DNA of 39,172 bases from positions 1 through 39,172 of the forward strand of contig NZ_JAVDDS010000036.1 of the NCBI RefSeq assembly GCF_030848475.1. The letters run 5' to 3'. The translations under genes and the position numbers were made by a program. The DNA comes from Herbivorax alkaliphila. Lineage in GTDB: Bacteria > Bacillota > Clostridia > Acetivibrionales > Acetivibrionaceae. The notes below the pieces were generated by a model. That model was not told the DNA's origin. It did no database searches and worked only from the letters and a program-made list of their open reading frames with translations. Positions 1 through 9,283 of the stretch are shown one piece after another. Position 1 is the first letter of the stretch; each line of letters begins with the position of its first letter.

Positions 1-38
1 TGTGAAGCAAGAATCCTTCTTACTTTAGGGAGAGGAGA

Positions 39-828
39 ATGTCAATAAGTCACCAGTCTGGAATTCCACGTGACATATGGGATATTAATATAGAATTTTT
101 TATAAAAAATTCTGAATTTCAAGATTCCCAAAGTCTTTTTAAATGAACCGGCTCTGTTAGATATAGAAGAGTTGGTAGAACTTTTAAAAGGGTTAAATGA
201 CGAGTTTGATTACCATAGTGAAGTCCAAGATGTTATTATTAATTCTGATTTTGAGCTGCTTTTTGAGCCTGGAAAACAATATTCCTACTCAAATGTAGGA
301 TATGGTATTCTTGGAAAGGTAATTGAAGAAGTTTCTCAAATGTCTTACATAGATTATTTAAATAAAATTGTTTTTAAGCCGCTCAATATGGAAAATACTT
401 GGCTTTTTGAAGAAGAACTAGATATTTATTCAAGACCTTTATCAGATGAGTATGACGATGAAGAGTATCTTAAAGAACTAAGAAAATTTCATAGTACTCT
501 TTCTAACTCAGGAGGAGCACTGTTTTCAAATGTTGAGGATATGTCAAAATATTCCCAAGTGTTTACAACAGATAAGGTATTAAAAAAGGAAACTATTGAA
601 AAAATGTGCACTCCAATTCGAGATAATTATGGATTGGGTGTATGGTCACGTCAAAAAGACTTTATTGGACATGATGGAATATTTTACGATGGCTTTTTCT
701 CCATATTTACAATTAATATTGAGGATGACATAAAAGTAATATATTTTTGTGATAGGAGTGTTAATACAGCAGAAGGGGTTCTTGATGCTATGTGGGATAG
801 AATTATTAGAGCAATTAATGAAGGGTGA
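39..828 (+). pseudogene. Decayed serine hydrolase (class C beta-lactamase/PBP type)
   Basis: The remains of a serine hydrolase lie in two reading frames. Frame 3 (39-146) carries SHQSGIPRDIW, which fits the THTSGIP-like segment after the active-site helix of this family, and stops at TGA 144. The rest continues in frame 1, open from 118 to 828. It carries the second catalytic motif YSN (in YSNVGYGILG), the typical PLxMxxT segment (KPLNMENTW) and an HDG in place of the third (KTG/HTG) motif. Joining the two needs a one-base shift near the CTTTTTAAATGAA run at 135-147. The SxxK nucleophile motif should lie upstream, but I cannot find it in bases 1-38 in any frame, so the 5' end is also lost. 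The 218-codon frame starting at TTG 172 has no ribosome binding site and is unlikely to be made as an enzyme. A frameshift from sequencing error could explain one break but not the missing SxxK. Confidence 0.72.
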
Positions 829-874
829 ATCTAGGGTATCTGATATTAAAAAGTTTTAAAGTCATTATAAATTC

Positions 875-907
875 TAAGACGCCATCTTCTAGTAAGGTGG
901 CGTTTTA
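875..907. terminator. Convergent hairpin terminator between the pseudogene and the DUF6688-like gene
   Basis: A 14-bp stem (875-888 with 894-907, two G.T wobbles) closes a 5-base loop CTAGT. It begins TAAGACGCCATCTT and ends with a short T run on the + strand (GTTTTA). It lies between two convergent genes and could end transcription from either side. Its sequence resembles the hairpins near 38.7 and 39.1 kb (see findings). Confidence 0.65.
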
Positions 908-950
908 CATGGTAACTTGAAACAGACAAAGTAAATTCATGCTTTTTAAT

Positions 951-2174
951 TTATTTTGAAATATATTGTAGTGCAATTCTATTTTCTGGTTTAATATCAA
1001 ACGTGTATAGTACAATGAGAAAAAACCATTCTAAAGGTTTCATTAATATATATATAATATCTGCCTGCCAATTGGTTTTGATATGTCTTGATAAAGGGTA
1101 ACCATACTTATTATATATAGTTCTTATGGACTTATGAAATAAAGGGGCTTTTTCTTGAATTAACTGTTCAAATGCATTTGCAATACAAAGCTGTCTGTTT
1201 ACAATAATAGTTTTACCATGTCTAATGCCTTTTCTTGTTGGCTTAACAAGTTTTTCATGTCCTTTTAGAGCCACTGTACATAAATAATGTCCCTCATATT
1301 CTATTGGAGGGGGTGATATTTTTTGGGATAATGTCCAATCACTTGTCTGGGTAAATGCTTTAATAATTGAATCTGGTGACTGTCCAAACAGTACAAGAAA
1401 ACCTAATAAAAGCCCTAGAACAGGAATCACAAGAATAAAAGCAGCAGTGTACCAGTGTACACTTTTTGATAGTATTTTGTATGAAAGATTTAATAATTTG
1501 CTTTTATACATAACTTGGGTTTCTTTAGATTCTGCTTTTTCTATTTGGTATTCAGAATTGAGAGATGGGATTTCTTTTTCAGTATTTTTTATTAGCATCT
1601 TTTTTCTATGAAAACTATTATCTGTTCGATTATGTACATGTAAAAAAATCACCTGTCTAATTAGTCTAACAGAACATAATATATAATTTAGAGGAAATAG
1701 ACTTAAAAATAGTATTTCAAAGGGAAACATGTAACCCGAAGTAAAAATGTTTTTTGACAACTGAATAATAAATAAGATGCTAAGGCCAATTCCTAAGTAA
1801 ATTGTTGAAATAGATAGAATGCTTTTTACAGGAGACATATTCTTTTTGTGAATTCGTAAAATCCAGTAGCCTAATATTGAGATAAATCCAACTAATAGTA
1901 TTATTTTCATATATTCACTTGAGATTGGCGTATGAAATTGAAATTCAAATGTTCTAGTGTAAAGTGGTTCATGGTATTCTTTTAGCTCTAATAAGTTAAA
2001 AAGAATAATAGTAAGTGGTAAGCCGAGAAAAAAAGTAATAAAGTCAATAACATTTTCTTTAATTGGTGTTTTTTTTATAAGATTGATTATATTTAAAATA
2101 GTAATTACAAAAGGAATTACAAATATTAAAAACAATATTGCGATTGTTAATAAGTTAAAAATAGAATTAAGCAT
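951..2174 (-). CDS. Polytopic membrane protein, DUF6688-like, unknown function
   Basis: A 407-residue integral membrane protein. Hydrophobic segments lie near residues 10-32, 42-62, 88-106, 120-140, 150-170 and 242-264, with a last one near 380-393. A charged stretch (about 180-230) separates the two membrane blocks. The C-terminal 110 residues look like a conserved domain: GHYLCTVALKGH, then KLVKPTRKGIRHGK, VNRQLCIANAFEQLI, YGYPLSRHI and MKPLEWFF. I recall this pattern from the DUF6688 family, for which I know no function. The start is the ATG at 2174, not the longer frame from 2207: GAGGAAA sits 6 bases before it, and a -35/-10 pair (2207-2235) overlaps the upstream codons. It stands alone and is convergent with the pseudogene. 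The cysteine in LCTV and the histidines are candidates for function, but that is a guess. Confidence 0.8.
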   Translation of the reverse strand: MLNSIFNLLTIAILFLIFVIPFVITILNIINLIKKTPIKENVIDFITFFLGLPLTIILFNLLELKEYHEPLYTRTFEFQFHTPISSEYMKIILLVGFISILGYWILRIHKKNMSPVKSILSISTIYLGIGLSILFIIQLSKNIFTSGYMFPFEILFLSLFPLNYILCSVRLIRQVIFLHVHNRTDNSFHRKKMLIKNTEKEIPSLNSEYQIEKAESKETQVMYKSKLLNLSYKILSKSVHWYTAAFILVIPVLGLLLGFLVLFGQSPDSIIKAFTQTSDWTLSQKISPPPIEYEGHYLCTVALKGHEKLVKPTRKGIRHGKTIIVNRQLCIANAFEQLIQEKAPLFHKSIRTIYNKYGYPLSRHIKTNWQADIIYILMKPLEWFFLIVLYTFDIKPENRIALQYISK

Positions 2175-2206
2175 AAAAATTTCCTCACAAATAATTGATA
2201 ATATCA

Positions 2207-2235
2207 ATGATACTATATTTTAAGAGTATCTTCAA
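2207..2235 (-). promoter_or_regulatory. SigA-type promoter for the DUF6688-like gene
   Basis: On the minus strand TTGAAG (2235-2230) is followed after exactly 17 bases by TATCAT (2212-2207). These match the housekeeping -35 in 4/6 and the -10 in 5/6 positions. The start codon at 2174 lies about 25 bases after the predicted transcription start. Confidence 0.55.
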
Positions 2236-2434
2236 TAAGGGGTTTCTGAAAAAGTAAAGTCGTAAATACTTGATAAAGAAATTTCAAAAAATAGGACTGT
2301 ACAAAGAAGATGTATGGTGATACAATTAACGCGATGTAAAATAAATACAAAACAAACAATATATAATGCAAGTAAATAATGTAAAATAAATTATATTTTA
2401 TGAAAGATTTTATTTAATTAGGGGGTATTTTAAA

Positions 2435-5400
2435 ATGAAAGTAAAAAAAAGTCTTATTTCTTATGCGCTGATTTTTTGTATGCTTATGACGGGGTTGTCT
2501 TTTGCATATGCAGGGACAAACTTACAAGGGCAGCAAAAACATTCTTTTCAAGATATTGAGGGGCATTGGTGTAGTGATGTTATTGAAAAGTTTGTAGAAA
2601 AGAACTGGATATTAGGTTATGATGATGGTCTATTTCGTCCAGACAAACTTGTAACTAGAGCAGAATTTACCGCTATGGTTGTGAACATATTTAAGGAGAC
2701 AGTAGAAGAAGTAGAAGATTTGAATTTTTCTGATGTAAAAAAAGACGATTGGTTTTATGATTCCATTGCATATGCTTTAAGTGAAGGATTAGTACAAGGT
2801 TTTGATGATAGGACATTTAGACCAACGGAGAATATGAGCAGGCAGGATGCAGCAGTGATTGTTGCAAAGCTTTTTGATGTAGGGTTTTTTGAAGGTGCTA
2901 ACGATGTTAGCTTTAAAGATGAAGATACATTTTCTGAATATTCGTATAAAAGTATAAAAAATCTTGCATCTCATGAAATAATAAAAGGTTATCCAGATGG
3001 TACATTCGGGCCTTTTAGAATGATAACAAGGGCAGAAGCAGTTAAAATGCTTGACGTAGTATTAAAATATGTAGATATACCAGATGGGCTAATTCCACTA
3101 GAACCACCTAAGACACCAAGTCCAACACAGACACCAGAACCAACACTAGAACCAACACAAGCACCTAGAAGGTCAAATAGAACTAGTAGAAATGTAACTC
3201 CTATACAATTTCCTGATGAAGGGATTAATATTTTTCTAGAAAACAAAGATGCAAAGGTAGGGGATATAATTACTGCTAGAATTAATATAGGTGGAATATC
3301 TAATCTTGCAGGATATGAAATAAATATTAAATATGACCCTGATGTATTAAAGCCTATAGATCATAAAACCAAAGAGCCTTACAAAGAAGATACAGTTCCA
3401 TATGCTGAGAGTATACTTTCAAATGAAAATTATGTGTCAGTTGCATACCATGACCTTAACAGAGGAAGAATTAATTTTGGTAGAGCAGTTGATTGTCTTG
3501 AAACATTTAGAGACAACAAAAGTAAAGAAGTGAAAGGTGAACTTGCAAGAATAGAATTTAAGGTGATAGAGTCTGGAGATACTTCAATAGAATTTGTAGA
3601 TGATAAAGATAATAAATACTTAAGAGCTGATGCAAATATAAATAGAGAAGGTATTTTATTGTTTGATTGGTATGGAAGCCTTATTGAAACAGAAAAAATA
3701 ATAAAAGATGGATTATACAATGAAGCATCTGTGATAAACAATTCTGAAACAGAAGTGTCTGAAGAACTGGAAAATGAACATTCTGAAAGTAAAGAAGATA
3801 TAGAAGAAAACACTTCAGAGGATTATGATGATAATTCTATACCTAATAATTCCGAGCCGGAATTAAAAGAAGATGAGGAATTAGAAAATGGAGAAGCTTT
3901 AGAAGAATATATTATTGAGGGGCATCTTGATACTTCTACATTTGAAGAGACTAAATTAGAAATATTTAATGAAAATAAAAAGGTAATAGTAAGTACTGAT
4001 GCAGATGATGAGGGATATTTTAAAATAAAATATATTCCTGATACAAAAGAAGCAGTTACATTAAAAATAAGCAAGGAAGGGTACTTAGATAGATTTTTAA
4101 ATATTCCGGCAGGAATGTATGCACTTAAGCTTGGAAGTATGGATAAGCCACTAAATATGTGGAAAGGCGATGTAAACAATGACAACATAATAAATATGAA
4201 AGATATTATGATGTCAATAAAAGATAATGATGATATAACTCTTAAAAAGGCCACTGATAAATTTAATAGAACACCTGATGATTATCCAATAGAAATAACT
4301 TTAAAAGAAGATACAGGAAAAATAAGTGATGACATAAAAGTGTTTGAAAACACTGTATTTAATATTAATGGTATGAATTTAACAGCAAATAGTATAAAAA
4401 ATTCAGGAAAAATCCATTTAAATGAAGGAGAAATAGTTTTAAGTGGAGTATATAGACAGGGAAGAAATGTATTATCTACAGAAGTTCCTTTAATTGATAT
4501 GCAAAATGGAAAAATGGAAGTTTCAAAAGATGTAATAGTAAATGGTGGAACAATGTATATAAATGGAGGAACTCTCCAGGTAGAAGGGGGGTATCATTTA
4601 AAAAACAATGCTGTTTTAAAAATGATAAACTATAAAGATCATGTCATTGTAGAAGATGATATGATAATACAAACACAGAGTAGCTATAATGGTTCTCTTA
4701 TAGCAGGAACACTGGAGCTAAAAGGAGATTTCATAATAAAGGAAACGCCTAATGATAATGTGTTTGAAGCAGATGGTACTCATAAGACGGTATTAGCAGG
4801 TGAAGAAGGACAGACTATTAACATGGAAAACGGTAAAGGATTACATATGTTTAACATGTTGATTTTAGAAGAGTCTGAAGATTATTACAATTTTATTCCA
4901 TCTGACAGAGAATTCTGGAGACAGATGATAGTGTCTATTTTAACTGAGCCAGAGGCACCTTATTTGACAGGAGCATGGTATAACAATACAGTAAGACTCT
5001 ATTGGTCAAATGAAAATGGTGCAGATAGATACAACATATATAGAGGAAGTAATGACGGAGGACCTTATTACCTTATAGAAGAAAATCGTTTGAGAAAAGA
5101 CTTTATTGATATTGAAGTAAAAGAAGGAAATACATATTATTATGTTGTAGAAGCTATTAATCGTCATGGTGAAAGTCCATATTCACAACAGGTGAAAGTA
5201 AGCAGTGAAATTGTATTTGATGTAGAATCAATTGACTTAGATGCAGATTATTCAGGAAATGGACTTACAAACAGAGAAGAATTAGAGCATGGAACAAATC
5301 CATTTAAATGGGATACAGATGAAGATGGCATATCAGATTATGATGAAATATATGTTTATGGTACTTGCCCCTTAAGTCCTGACACAAGCGGTGATGGAAT

Positions 5401-7504
5401 ATATGATGGAGCAGCTGTCAAGTTAGGTTTAGATCCAACACTTCAACATGAAAATGTTAAGTCTCAAAAAAGTGCAGTATCAGAAGATGGAAGAGTTGAA
5501 GTTACAATATGGGGGGATGCAAATGTAGTAATGTCTCCATTGCAGATATGGAATTCAGGCAACACTCTTTTAGATAATTTAGAAGGAACTATAGGAAAAA
5601 CAGTAGAAATAACCAATGGGGGATTTCCTTTTGAATATGCAGAAATTAGAGTATCATACAACAGAGAAGAATTAGGTGATATAAAAGAGGATGAACTAAC
5701 TATTTTCCATGCAAACCCTGAAACGCAACAGTTAGAAGAGATAGACAATGTCTATGTTGACAAAGAAAATCAGGTTATAGTGGGTGAGACGACACATTTT
5801 AGTGAGTTTATACCTGGTTCAGTAAATACCGATTATTTTTTGCAATCAGATATTGTATTTGTATTAGATCAATCAGCTAGTATGAGAAGATATGATCCAA
5901 ATGATGCAAGTGTAGAAGCAACACAGAGATTTATAAGGAATTCTTTTGGATTTAATAACGTAAATTCTCAGAGAATAGGACTTGCTGGATTTGATAGAAG
6001 TGGGTATGAAAAACATTGGATTACAGATTCAGGTAATAGAGATGTTTTACTTGACATATTAGATGGTATGAGAAACCCAGGTGGCAGTGCTACAAACATA
6101 ACTGACGGAATAAGAAAAGGTGCAGATATGTTTTATGAACACAGCACAAGAGAAAAGATAATTGTACTTTTAACAGATGGAATAGCAAACAGAGAAAATG
6201 GAATGGTTACAGTAGATGGAGAAAGAATTAGGCAAGAACTTGCATTAGCAAAAGAACTAGCAAAAGAAGGATTTGTTATAAACACAATAGCTTTAGGAAC
6301 ACAAACAGAAGCAGATCTTCTAAAAGCTATTGCTGATGCAACAGGTGGAAGGTTTTACTTTATAGACAATCAAGAAGGCTATACTCAAGACGATATAGAT
6401 AGACAGACAAGCAATGTATTTCAGAGTATATCAAATAGTGTTTTAATAGATAGAGGAAGATCTTCAAACAGTAAGGAAAATAGTGCTCTGCCCGATCCAT
6501 GGAATATAAGGCTTATTGACGAATGGTGGAAAGGTGGAAAAGTTGAAATTAGACATGATCTTAATTCGGAATTATCAGAGATTAATCCTTTAGAAACTAA
6601 AGATTATGGATTTACGCATGTTAATGTAGATAGAGGAGAGTATGAGAGATTGTTCGAGGATTTAAAAGAGTCTCAAAGAGGTGTTTTTAGATCAAATGAG
6701 TGGATTTATTTAGATGATTATGATATACCATCTGATTTATTTTATTACATTAATCCAAAAGAAGATATTATGGTGGGAAGGCATGAAAAAAAATACTATA
6801 TCAATCCTACTATTGATGCTAATATATCTAAATCAGCATTTATGTATTATGCTCAAACGGTTGAGGCAAGTGGGGGTAAGGTAACACCTACTTATACTGT
6901 TCTTAATAGGGTACATTATATTTCACAAGCTCATAATACGAAAAGAAATGATAGTAATAATGAGGTATATACTAGTTTAAATATACAAGAGAATTTTGAA
7001 GTATATTATGAACCAATGGAAAATAGAATCAAATTAGTTAATAGTAATAAAGGAGTGTTAATTGAGAATGTCAAAATGGGTATACAATTAGATCCTGATT
7101 CTGAAATTGTTTTTGAATCTAATCAGATAGATGGAGTACTAAAGGCTAAGAAAAGTGATTTAGAACTTATCAAGCCCTTAGCGTCTAAAATACCTTATTT
7201 AGGCACAATCGTAGAAGTGTGGGATTACATAGACTCAATTGATAAATTGATAAACGAATTTGAAAATGAATCATCATCAGAGTTAGGTCAGCAGTGGCCG
7301 TATGCTACTGGAACAAAAATAGAAGATCAAATAAACACTTATCTTGTACCTATTCAATTTATTGCTGGACAATCTAAAAAACGATATTTAAGGTCAAGTG
7401 GAGATTTTATAAAGCTAAATGGATTAGTTAAAATATATCCTAGTTATGAGAAAGATGATTTTTCAGCTTATGTTATTGTAGATTTCGATGTTAGATTTGA
7501 GTAA
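2435..7504 (+). CDS. Large S-layer-anchored multidomain protein (SLH x3, cohesin-like, FN3, Ca repeats, VWA)
   Basis: A 1689-residue secreted surface protein. Residues 1-26 are a signal peptide with a likely cut after AYA. Three SLH domains (about 36-210; FQDIEGHW, WFYDSIAYA, GYPDGTF with TRAE) should bind secondary cell-wall polymer. Next is a Pro/Thr linker (222-246), then a cohesin-like fold (263-410; AKVGDIITARINIGG, LAGYEINIKYDPDVL). An acidic linker (435-490) and a carboxypeptidase-regulatory-like segment (493-570) follow. One dockerin-type calcium half-repeat, GDVNNDNIINMKDI, lies at 578-591. A region of short repeated strands spans 620-800 and an FN3-like domain 835-925. Thrombospondin-type calcium repeats lie at 937-1003 (DTDEDGISDYDE, DTSGDGIYDG). 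The VWA domain (about 1138-1330) has a full MIDAS: D1145-Q-S1147-A-S1149, T1220 or T1223, and D1248. The last 350 residues match nothing I know. The start ATG follows AGGGGG. It has no operon partner. A role in surface adhesion or scaffolding is inferred. Confidence 0.88.
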   Translation: MKVKKSLISYALIFCMLMTGLSFAYAGTNLQGQQKHSFQDIEGHWCSDVIEKFVEKNWILGYDDGLFRPDKLVTRAEFTAMVVNIFKETVEEVEDLNFSDVKKDDWFYDSIAYALSEGLVQGFDDRTFRPTENMSRQDAAVIVAKLFDVGFFEGANDVSFKDEDTFSEYSYKSIKNLASHEIIKGYPDGTFGPFRMITRAEAVKMLDVVLKYVDIPDGLIPLEPPKTPSPTQTPEPTLEPTQAPRRSNRTSRNVTPIQFPDEGINIFLENKDAKVGDIITARINIGGISNLAGYEINIKYDPDVLKPIDHKTKEPYKEDTVPYAESILSNENYVSVAYHDLNRGRINFGRAVDCLETFRDNKSKEVKGELARIEFKVIESGDTSIEFVDDKDNKYLRADANINREGILLFDWYGSLIETEKIIKDGLYNEASVINNSETEVSEELENEHSESKEDIEENTSEDYDDNSIPNNSEPELKEDEELENGEALEEYIIEGHLDTSTFEETKLEIFNENKKVIVSTDADDEGYFKIKYIPDTKEAVTLKISKEGYLDRFLNIPAGMYALKLGSMDKPLNMWKGDVNNDNIINMKDIMMSIKDNDDITLKKATDKFNRTPDDYPIEITLKEDTGKISDDIKVFENTVFNINGMNLTANSIKNSGKIHLNEGEIVLSGVYRQGRNVLSTEVPLIDMQNGKMEVSKDVIVNGGTMYINGGTLQVEGGYHLKNNAVLKMINYKDHVIVEDDMIIQTQSSYNGSLIAGTLELKGDFIIKETPNDNVFEADGTHKTVLAGEEGQTINMENGKGLHMFNMLILEESEDYYNFIPSDREFWRQMIVSILTEPEAPYLTGAWYNNTVRLYWSNENGADRYNIYRGSNDGGPYYLIEENRLRKDFIDIEVKEGNTYYYVVEAINRHGESPYSQQVKVSSEIVFDVESIDLDADYSGNGLTNREELEHGTNPFKWDTDEDGISDYDEIYVYGTCPLSPDTSGDGIYDGAAVKLGLDPTLQHENVKSQKSAVSEDGRVEVTIWGDANVVMSPLQIWNSGNTLLDNLEGTIGKTVEITNGGFPFEYAEIRVSYNREELGDIKEDELTIFHANPETQQLEEIDNVYVDKENQVIVGETTHFSEFIPGSVNTDYFLQSDIVFVLDQSASMRRYDPNDASVEATQRFIRNSFGFNNVNSQRIGLAGFDRSGYEKHWITDSGNRDVLLDILDGMRNPGGSATNITDGIRKGADMFYEHSTREKIIVLLTDGIANRENGMVTVDGERIRQELALAKELAKEGFVINTIALGTQTEADLLKAIADATGGRFYFIDNQEGYTQDDIDRQTSNVFQSISNSVLIDRGRSSNSKENSALPDPWNIRLIDEWWKGGKVEIRHDLNSELSEINPLETKDYGFTHVNVDRGEYERLFEDLKESQRGVFRSNEWIYLDDYDIPSDLFYYINPKEDIMVGRHEKKYYINPTIDANISKSAFMYYAQTVEASGGKVTPTYTVLNRVHYISQAHNTKRNDSNNEVYTSLNIQENFEVYYEPMENRIKLVNSNKGVLIENVKMGIQLDPDSEIVFESNQIDGVLKAKKSDLELIKPLASKIPYLGTIVEVWDYIDSIDKLINEFENESSSELGQQWPYATGTKIEDQINTYLVPIQFIAGQSKKRYLRSSGDFIKLNGLVKIYPSYEKDDFSAYVIVDFDVRFE

Positions 7505-7540
7505 AAGAATGTTTTATTTATACTGCAATTTATGGCGATA

Positions 7541-7549
7541 TGATATAAT
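7541..7549 (+). promoter_or_regulatory. Extended -10 promoter upstream of the membrane-anchored pair
   Basis: TGATATAAT is a perfect TG-N-TATAAT extended -10 box in the gap after the S-layer gene. No good -35 is present at 17 bases, which such promoters tolerate. It would give a leader of about 170 bases before the ATG at 7726. Confidence 0.45.
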
Positions 7550-7725
7550 TATATTTATATAATGAATGCGTTGTAATATTTAAAAAATCACAAAATAAGA
7601 GGTGTATTTTCATTTAAGCAATAGGTTGTAGAATATATAGATATACTAGTTATTATAGCAGGATGCATAAAGAGTAAATGCACCTTTATATAATAACGAT
7701 ATTAATTGAAAGAGGTGTAACTATT

Positions 7726-8346
7726 ATGAACGTTTTCATGAATAAAAAATCTTTAAAAGTAGGTCTTTTCATATTTATTGTATTTCTTGTACTTATTAAT
7801 GTTAATGAATATAGATTAATAAATCAATATAGTTCTGCTGGAAATATTAGCAATACATCTATGGCATTTTTAATTAGAAGCATTCAACATAGACAAAAAG
7901 CATTAAATGAAATACTAGAAACAAAGCATATTACTGTGGAGAATTTTACAACAATACAATTTAATTATTCAAATCGAGTTCCTGAATTTGAAAGATATGG
8001 GGTTGAATTATTTGGAGATGAAATTATGGTTGAAAAAGCTATTAATTCGATTCATGATTTTTTTTATATCTTTTCAGATGATAAAAAGCATATGATAAAA
8101 AAAGATCGAAGTGATATATTAGTTGAAATTGATGATGATTTAAGATACAAAATAGAATGTTTATTGGAGTTAAATGGACTGTGGTTATCTTCGATAGAAA
8201 GAAATTATGCAAATGTAATAGATAAAGATGATGTATCTGAATATGATCCTAAGCCATTTAGGGAGTTTTTGAAGGATATTGAAAATGATACGGTAGAGTT
8301 TTTGAATAAATATCAAATTAATGATATTAATGAGTTGTTATATTAA
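7726..8346 (+). CDS. Membrane-anchored protein, unknown function (paralogue A)
   Basis: A 206-residue protein with one N-terminal membrane segment (about residues 8-25, VGLFIFIVFLVLINV) and a mostly helical, acidic domain outside. I do not recognise the family. The start is ATG 7726, placed 6-8 bases after AGAGGTG, rather than the open frame from 7678, which has no ribosome binding site. Its C-terminal half resembles the next gene: DDDLRYKIECLLELNGLWLSS here against DNDLTRKIRRINDLHLRWISA there, each followed by an acidic stretch and a T-x-x-F-L/L-D/N segment. The two genes therefore look like diverged tandem copies and are separated by 25 bases. The size and the Trp-rich helix could fit a small sensor or chemoreceptor-like ligand domain with no signalling part, but nothing proves it. 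Confidence 0.75.
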   Translation: MNVFMNKKSLKVGLFIFIVFLVLINVNEYRLINQYSSAGNISNTSMAFLIRSIQHRQKALNEILETKHITVENFTTIQFNYSNRVPEFERYGVELFGDEIMVEKAINSIHDFFYIFSDDKKHMIKKDRSDILVEIDDDLRYKIECLLELNGLWLSSIERNYANVIDKDDVSEYDPKPFREFLKDIENDTVEFLNKYQINDINELLY

Positions 8347-8371
8347 ATAATTAATGGAGGAGGGTGAGTTT

Positions 8372-9067
8372 ATGCTAAAATTTTTAAGAAGAAATCACTT
8401 TATGATAATGATTTTTATATCTATAATTTTAGTTATTACAAGTAGTGTTTTACATGTGGAAAGAAAAAAAATTGAGTCTAATGTTTCAAGCATAACAAAC
8501 CATGATGTAAAAGAGTTGGTTTATATAATTTTAGATGGTTATAACATTACTGAAGAAGTATTAAATACTGGCGTGCTTACAACTGGTCAGGCTTGGCGTT
8601 TATATGACATGTATATAATTTTTTATAATTATTCACTATATCCAATAGAGGTATCTAATAACATAGGCGGTTATTCTACAAAGTGGATTAATATATTCAA
8701 TACCACACACGATATTAATGTTTTATTTTCTCATTTATTAAATCAATATGATAAAAATGAAGAAAATAGCGATGACGAAGTTTTGGTTAAATTAGACAAT
8801 GATTTAACAAGAAAAATTAGAAGGATTAATGATTTACACTTGAGGTGGATTTCTGCTATTAATTTAAATCATTTAGGTAGTATTATTCTGGAAGATGAAA
8901 TAAATACCGAGTTTGAGTATTATGAAAATCTTTATGGAGATTTTGGAATTGAAAACAAAGAGTGGTTTGAAGTTATGGATTTAATTAGCTTAGAAACGGA
9001 CAATTTTTTAGATAGTTTAGGTTCTATACTTCAACATATTTTAGGTATCGAGATATTTCAAAATTGA
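8372..9067 (+). CDS. Membrane-anchored protein, unknown function (paralogue B)
   Basis: A 231-residue protein with an N-terminal membrane helix (about residues 9-27, FMIMIFISIILVITSSVL) followed by a helical extracytoplasmic domain. It shares a diverged core with the preceding gene (EVLVKLDNDL, LHLRWISAINLNH) and has the same architecture. The start at ATG 8372 has a very strong GGAGGAGGG site 6 bases upstream; an upstream in-frame ATG at 8357 overlaps that site. It is 25 bases after paralogue A and probably in the same transcript. About 215 bases separate it from the first sensor kinase, so a functional link to the kinases is possible but unproven. No known domain is recognised. Confidence 0.75.
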   Translation: MLKFLRRNHFMIMIFISIILVITSSVLHVERKKIESNVSSITNHDVKELVYIILDGYNITEEVLNTGVLTTGQAWRLYDMYIIFYNYSLYPIEVSNNIGGYSTKWINIFNTTHDINVLFSHLLNQYDKNEENSDDEVLVKLDNDLTRKIRRINDLHLRWISAINLNHLGSIILEDEINTEFEYYENLYGDFGIENKEWFEVMDLISLETDNFLDSLGSILQHILGIEIFQN

Positions 9068-9244
9068 GAATTTCGAAAGGTTTTTATTGAGAAACTGTTG
9101 CAGGTGGAGAAGGATAGAAATATTTTCAAACACGATAATTAAATACACCCTATAAAAGCAGATTTGCATATTTTGTATACGTTAGAGAAGCTATTAAAAA
9201 AAATTGATATTTATCCGAAACATAAGGTGATATCAATTAAAGTC

Positions 9245-9267
9245 AGTCTTGCTTAAATAAGCAGGCT
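9245..9267 (+). promoter_or_regulatory. Hairpin abutting the kinase 1 ribosome binding site
   Basis: A stem of 10 base pairs with one bulged T pairs AGTCTTGCTTA (9245-9255) with TAAGCAGGCT (9258-9267), leaving a 2-base loop in the drawn form and in practice a slightly wider one. The ribosome binding site GGAAGGA starts at the next base (9268). It has no T run, so it is not a terminator. It may influence ribosome access or mRNA stability. Confidence 0.4.
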
Positions 9268-9283
9268 GGAAGGAATGATTATT

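Noticed and set aside
4166-4235. A full dockerin domain in the S-layer protein
   Set aside because: Only one calcium half-repeat (GDVNNDNIINMKDI) is present; the second repeat is missing, so it is described as a half-repeat.
2989-5748. Long open frames on the minus strand inside the S-layer protein gene
   Set aside because: They are mirror frames of acidic, AT-rich coding sequence, without ribosome binding sites or recognisable products.
9068-9283. c-di-GMP riboswitch expected near an HD-GYP module
   Set aside because: I looked for the conserved c-di-GMP-I and -II core sequences before the kinases and before the S-layer gene and saw none; only a plain hairpin is present.
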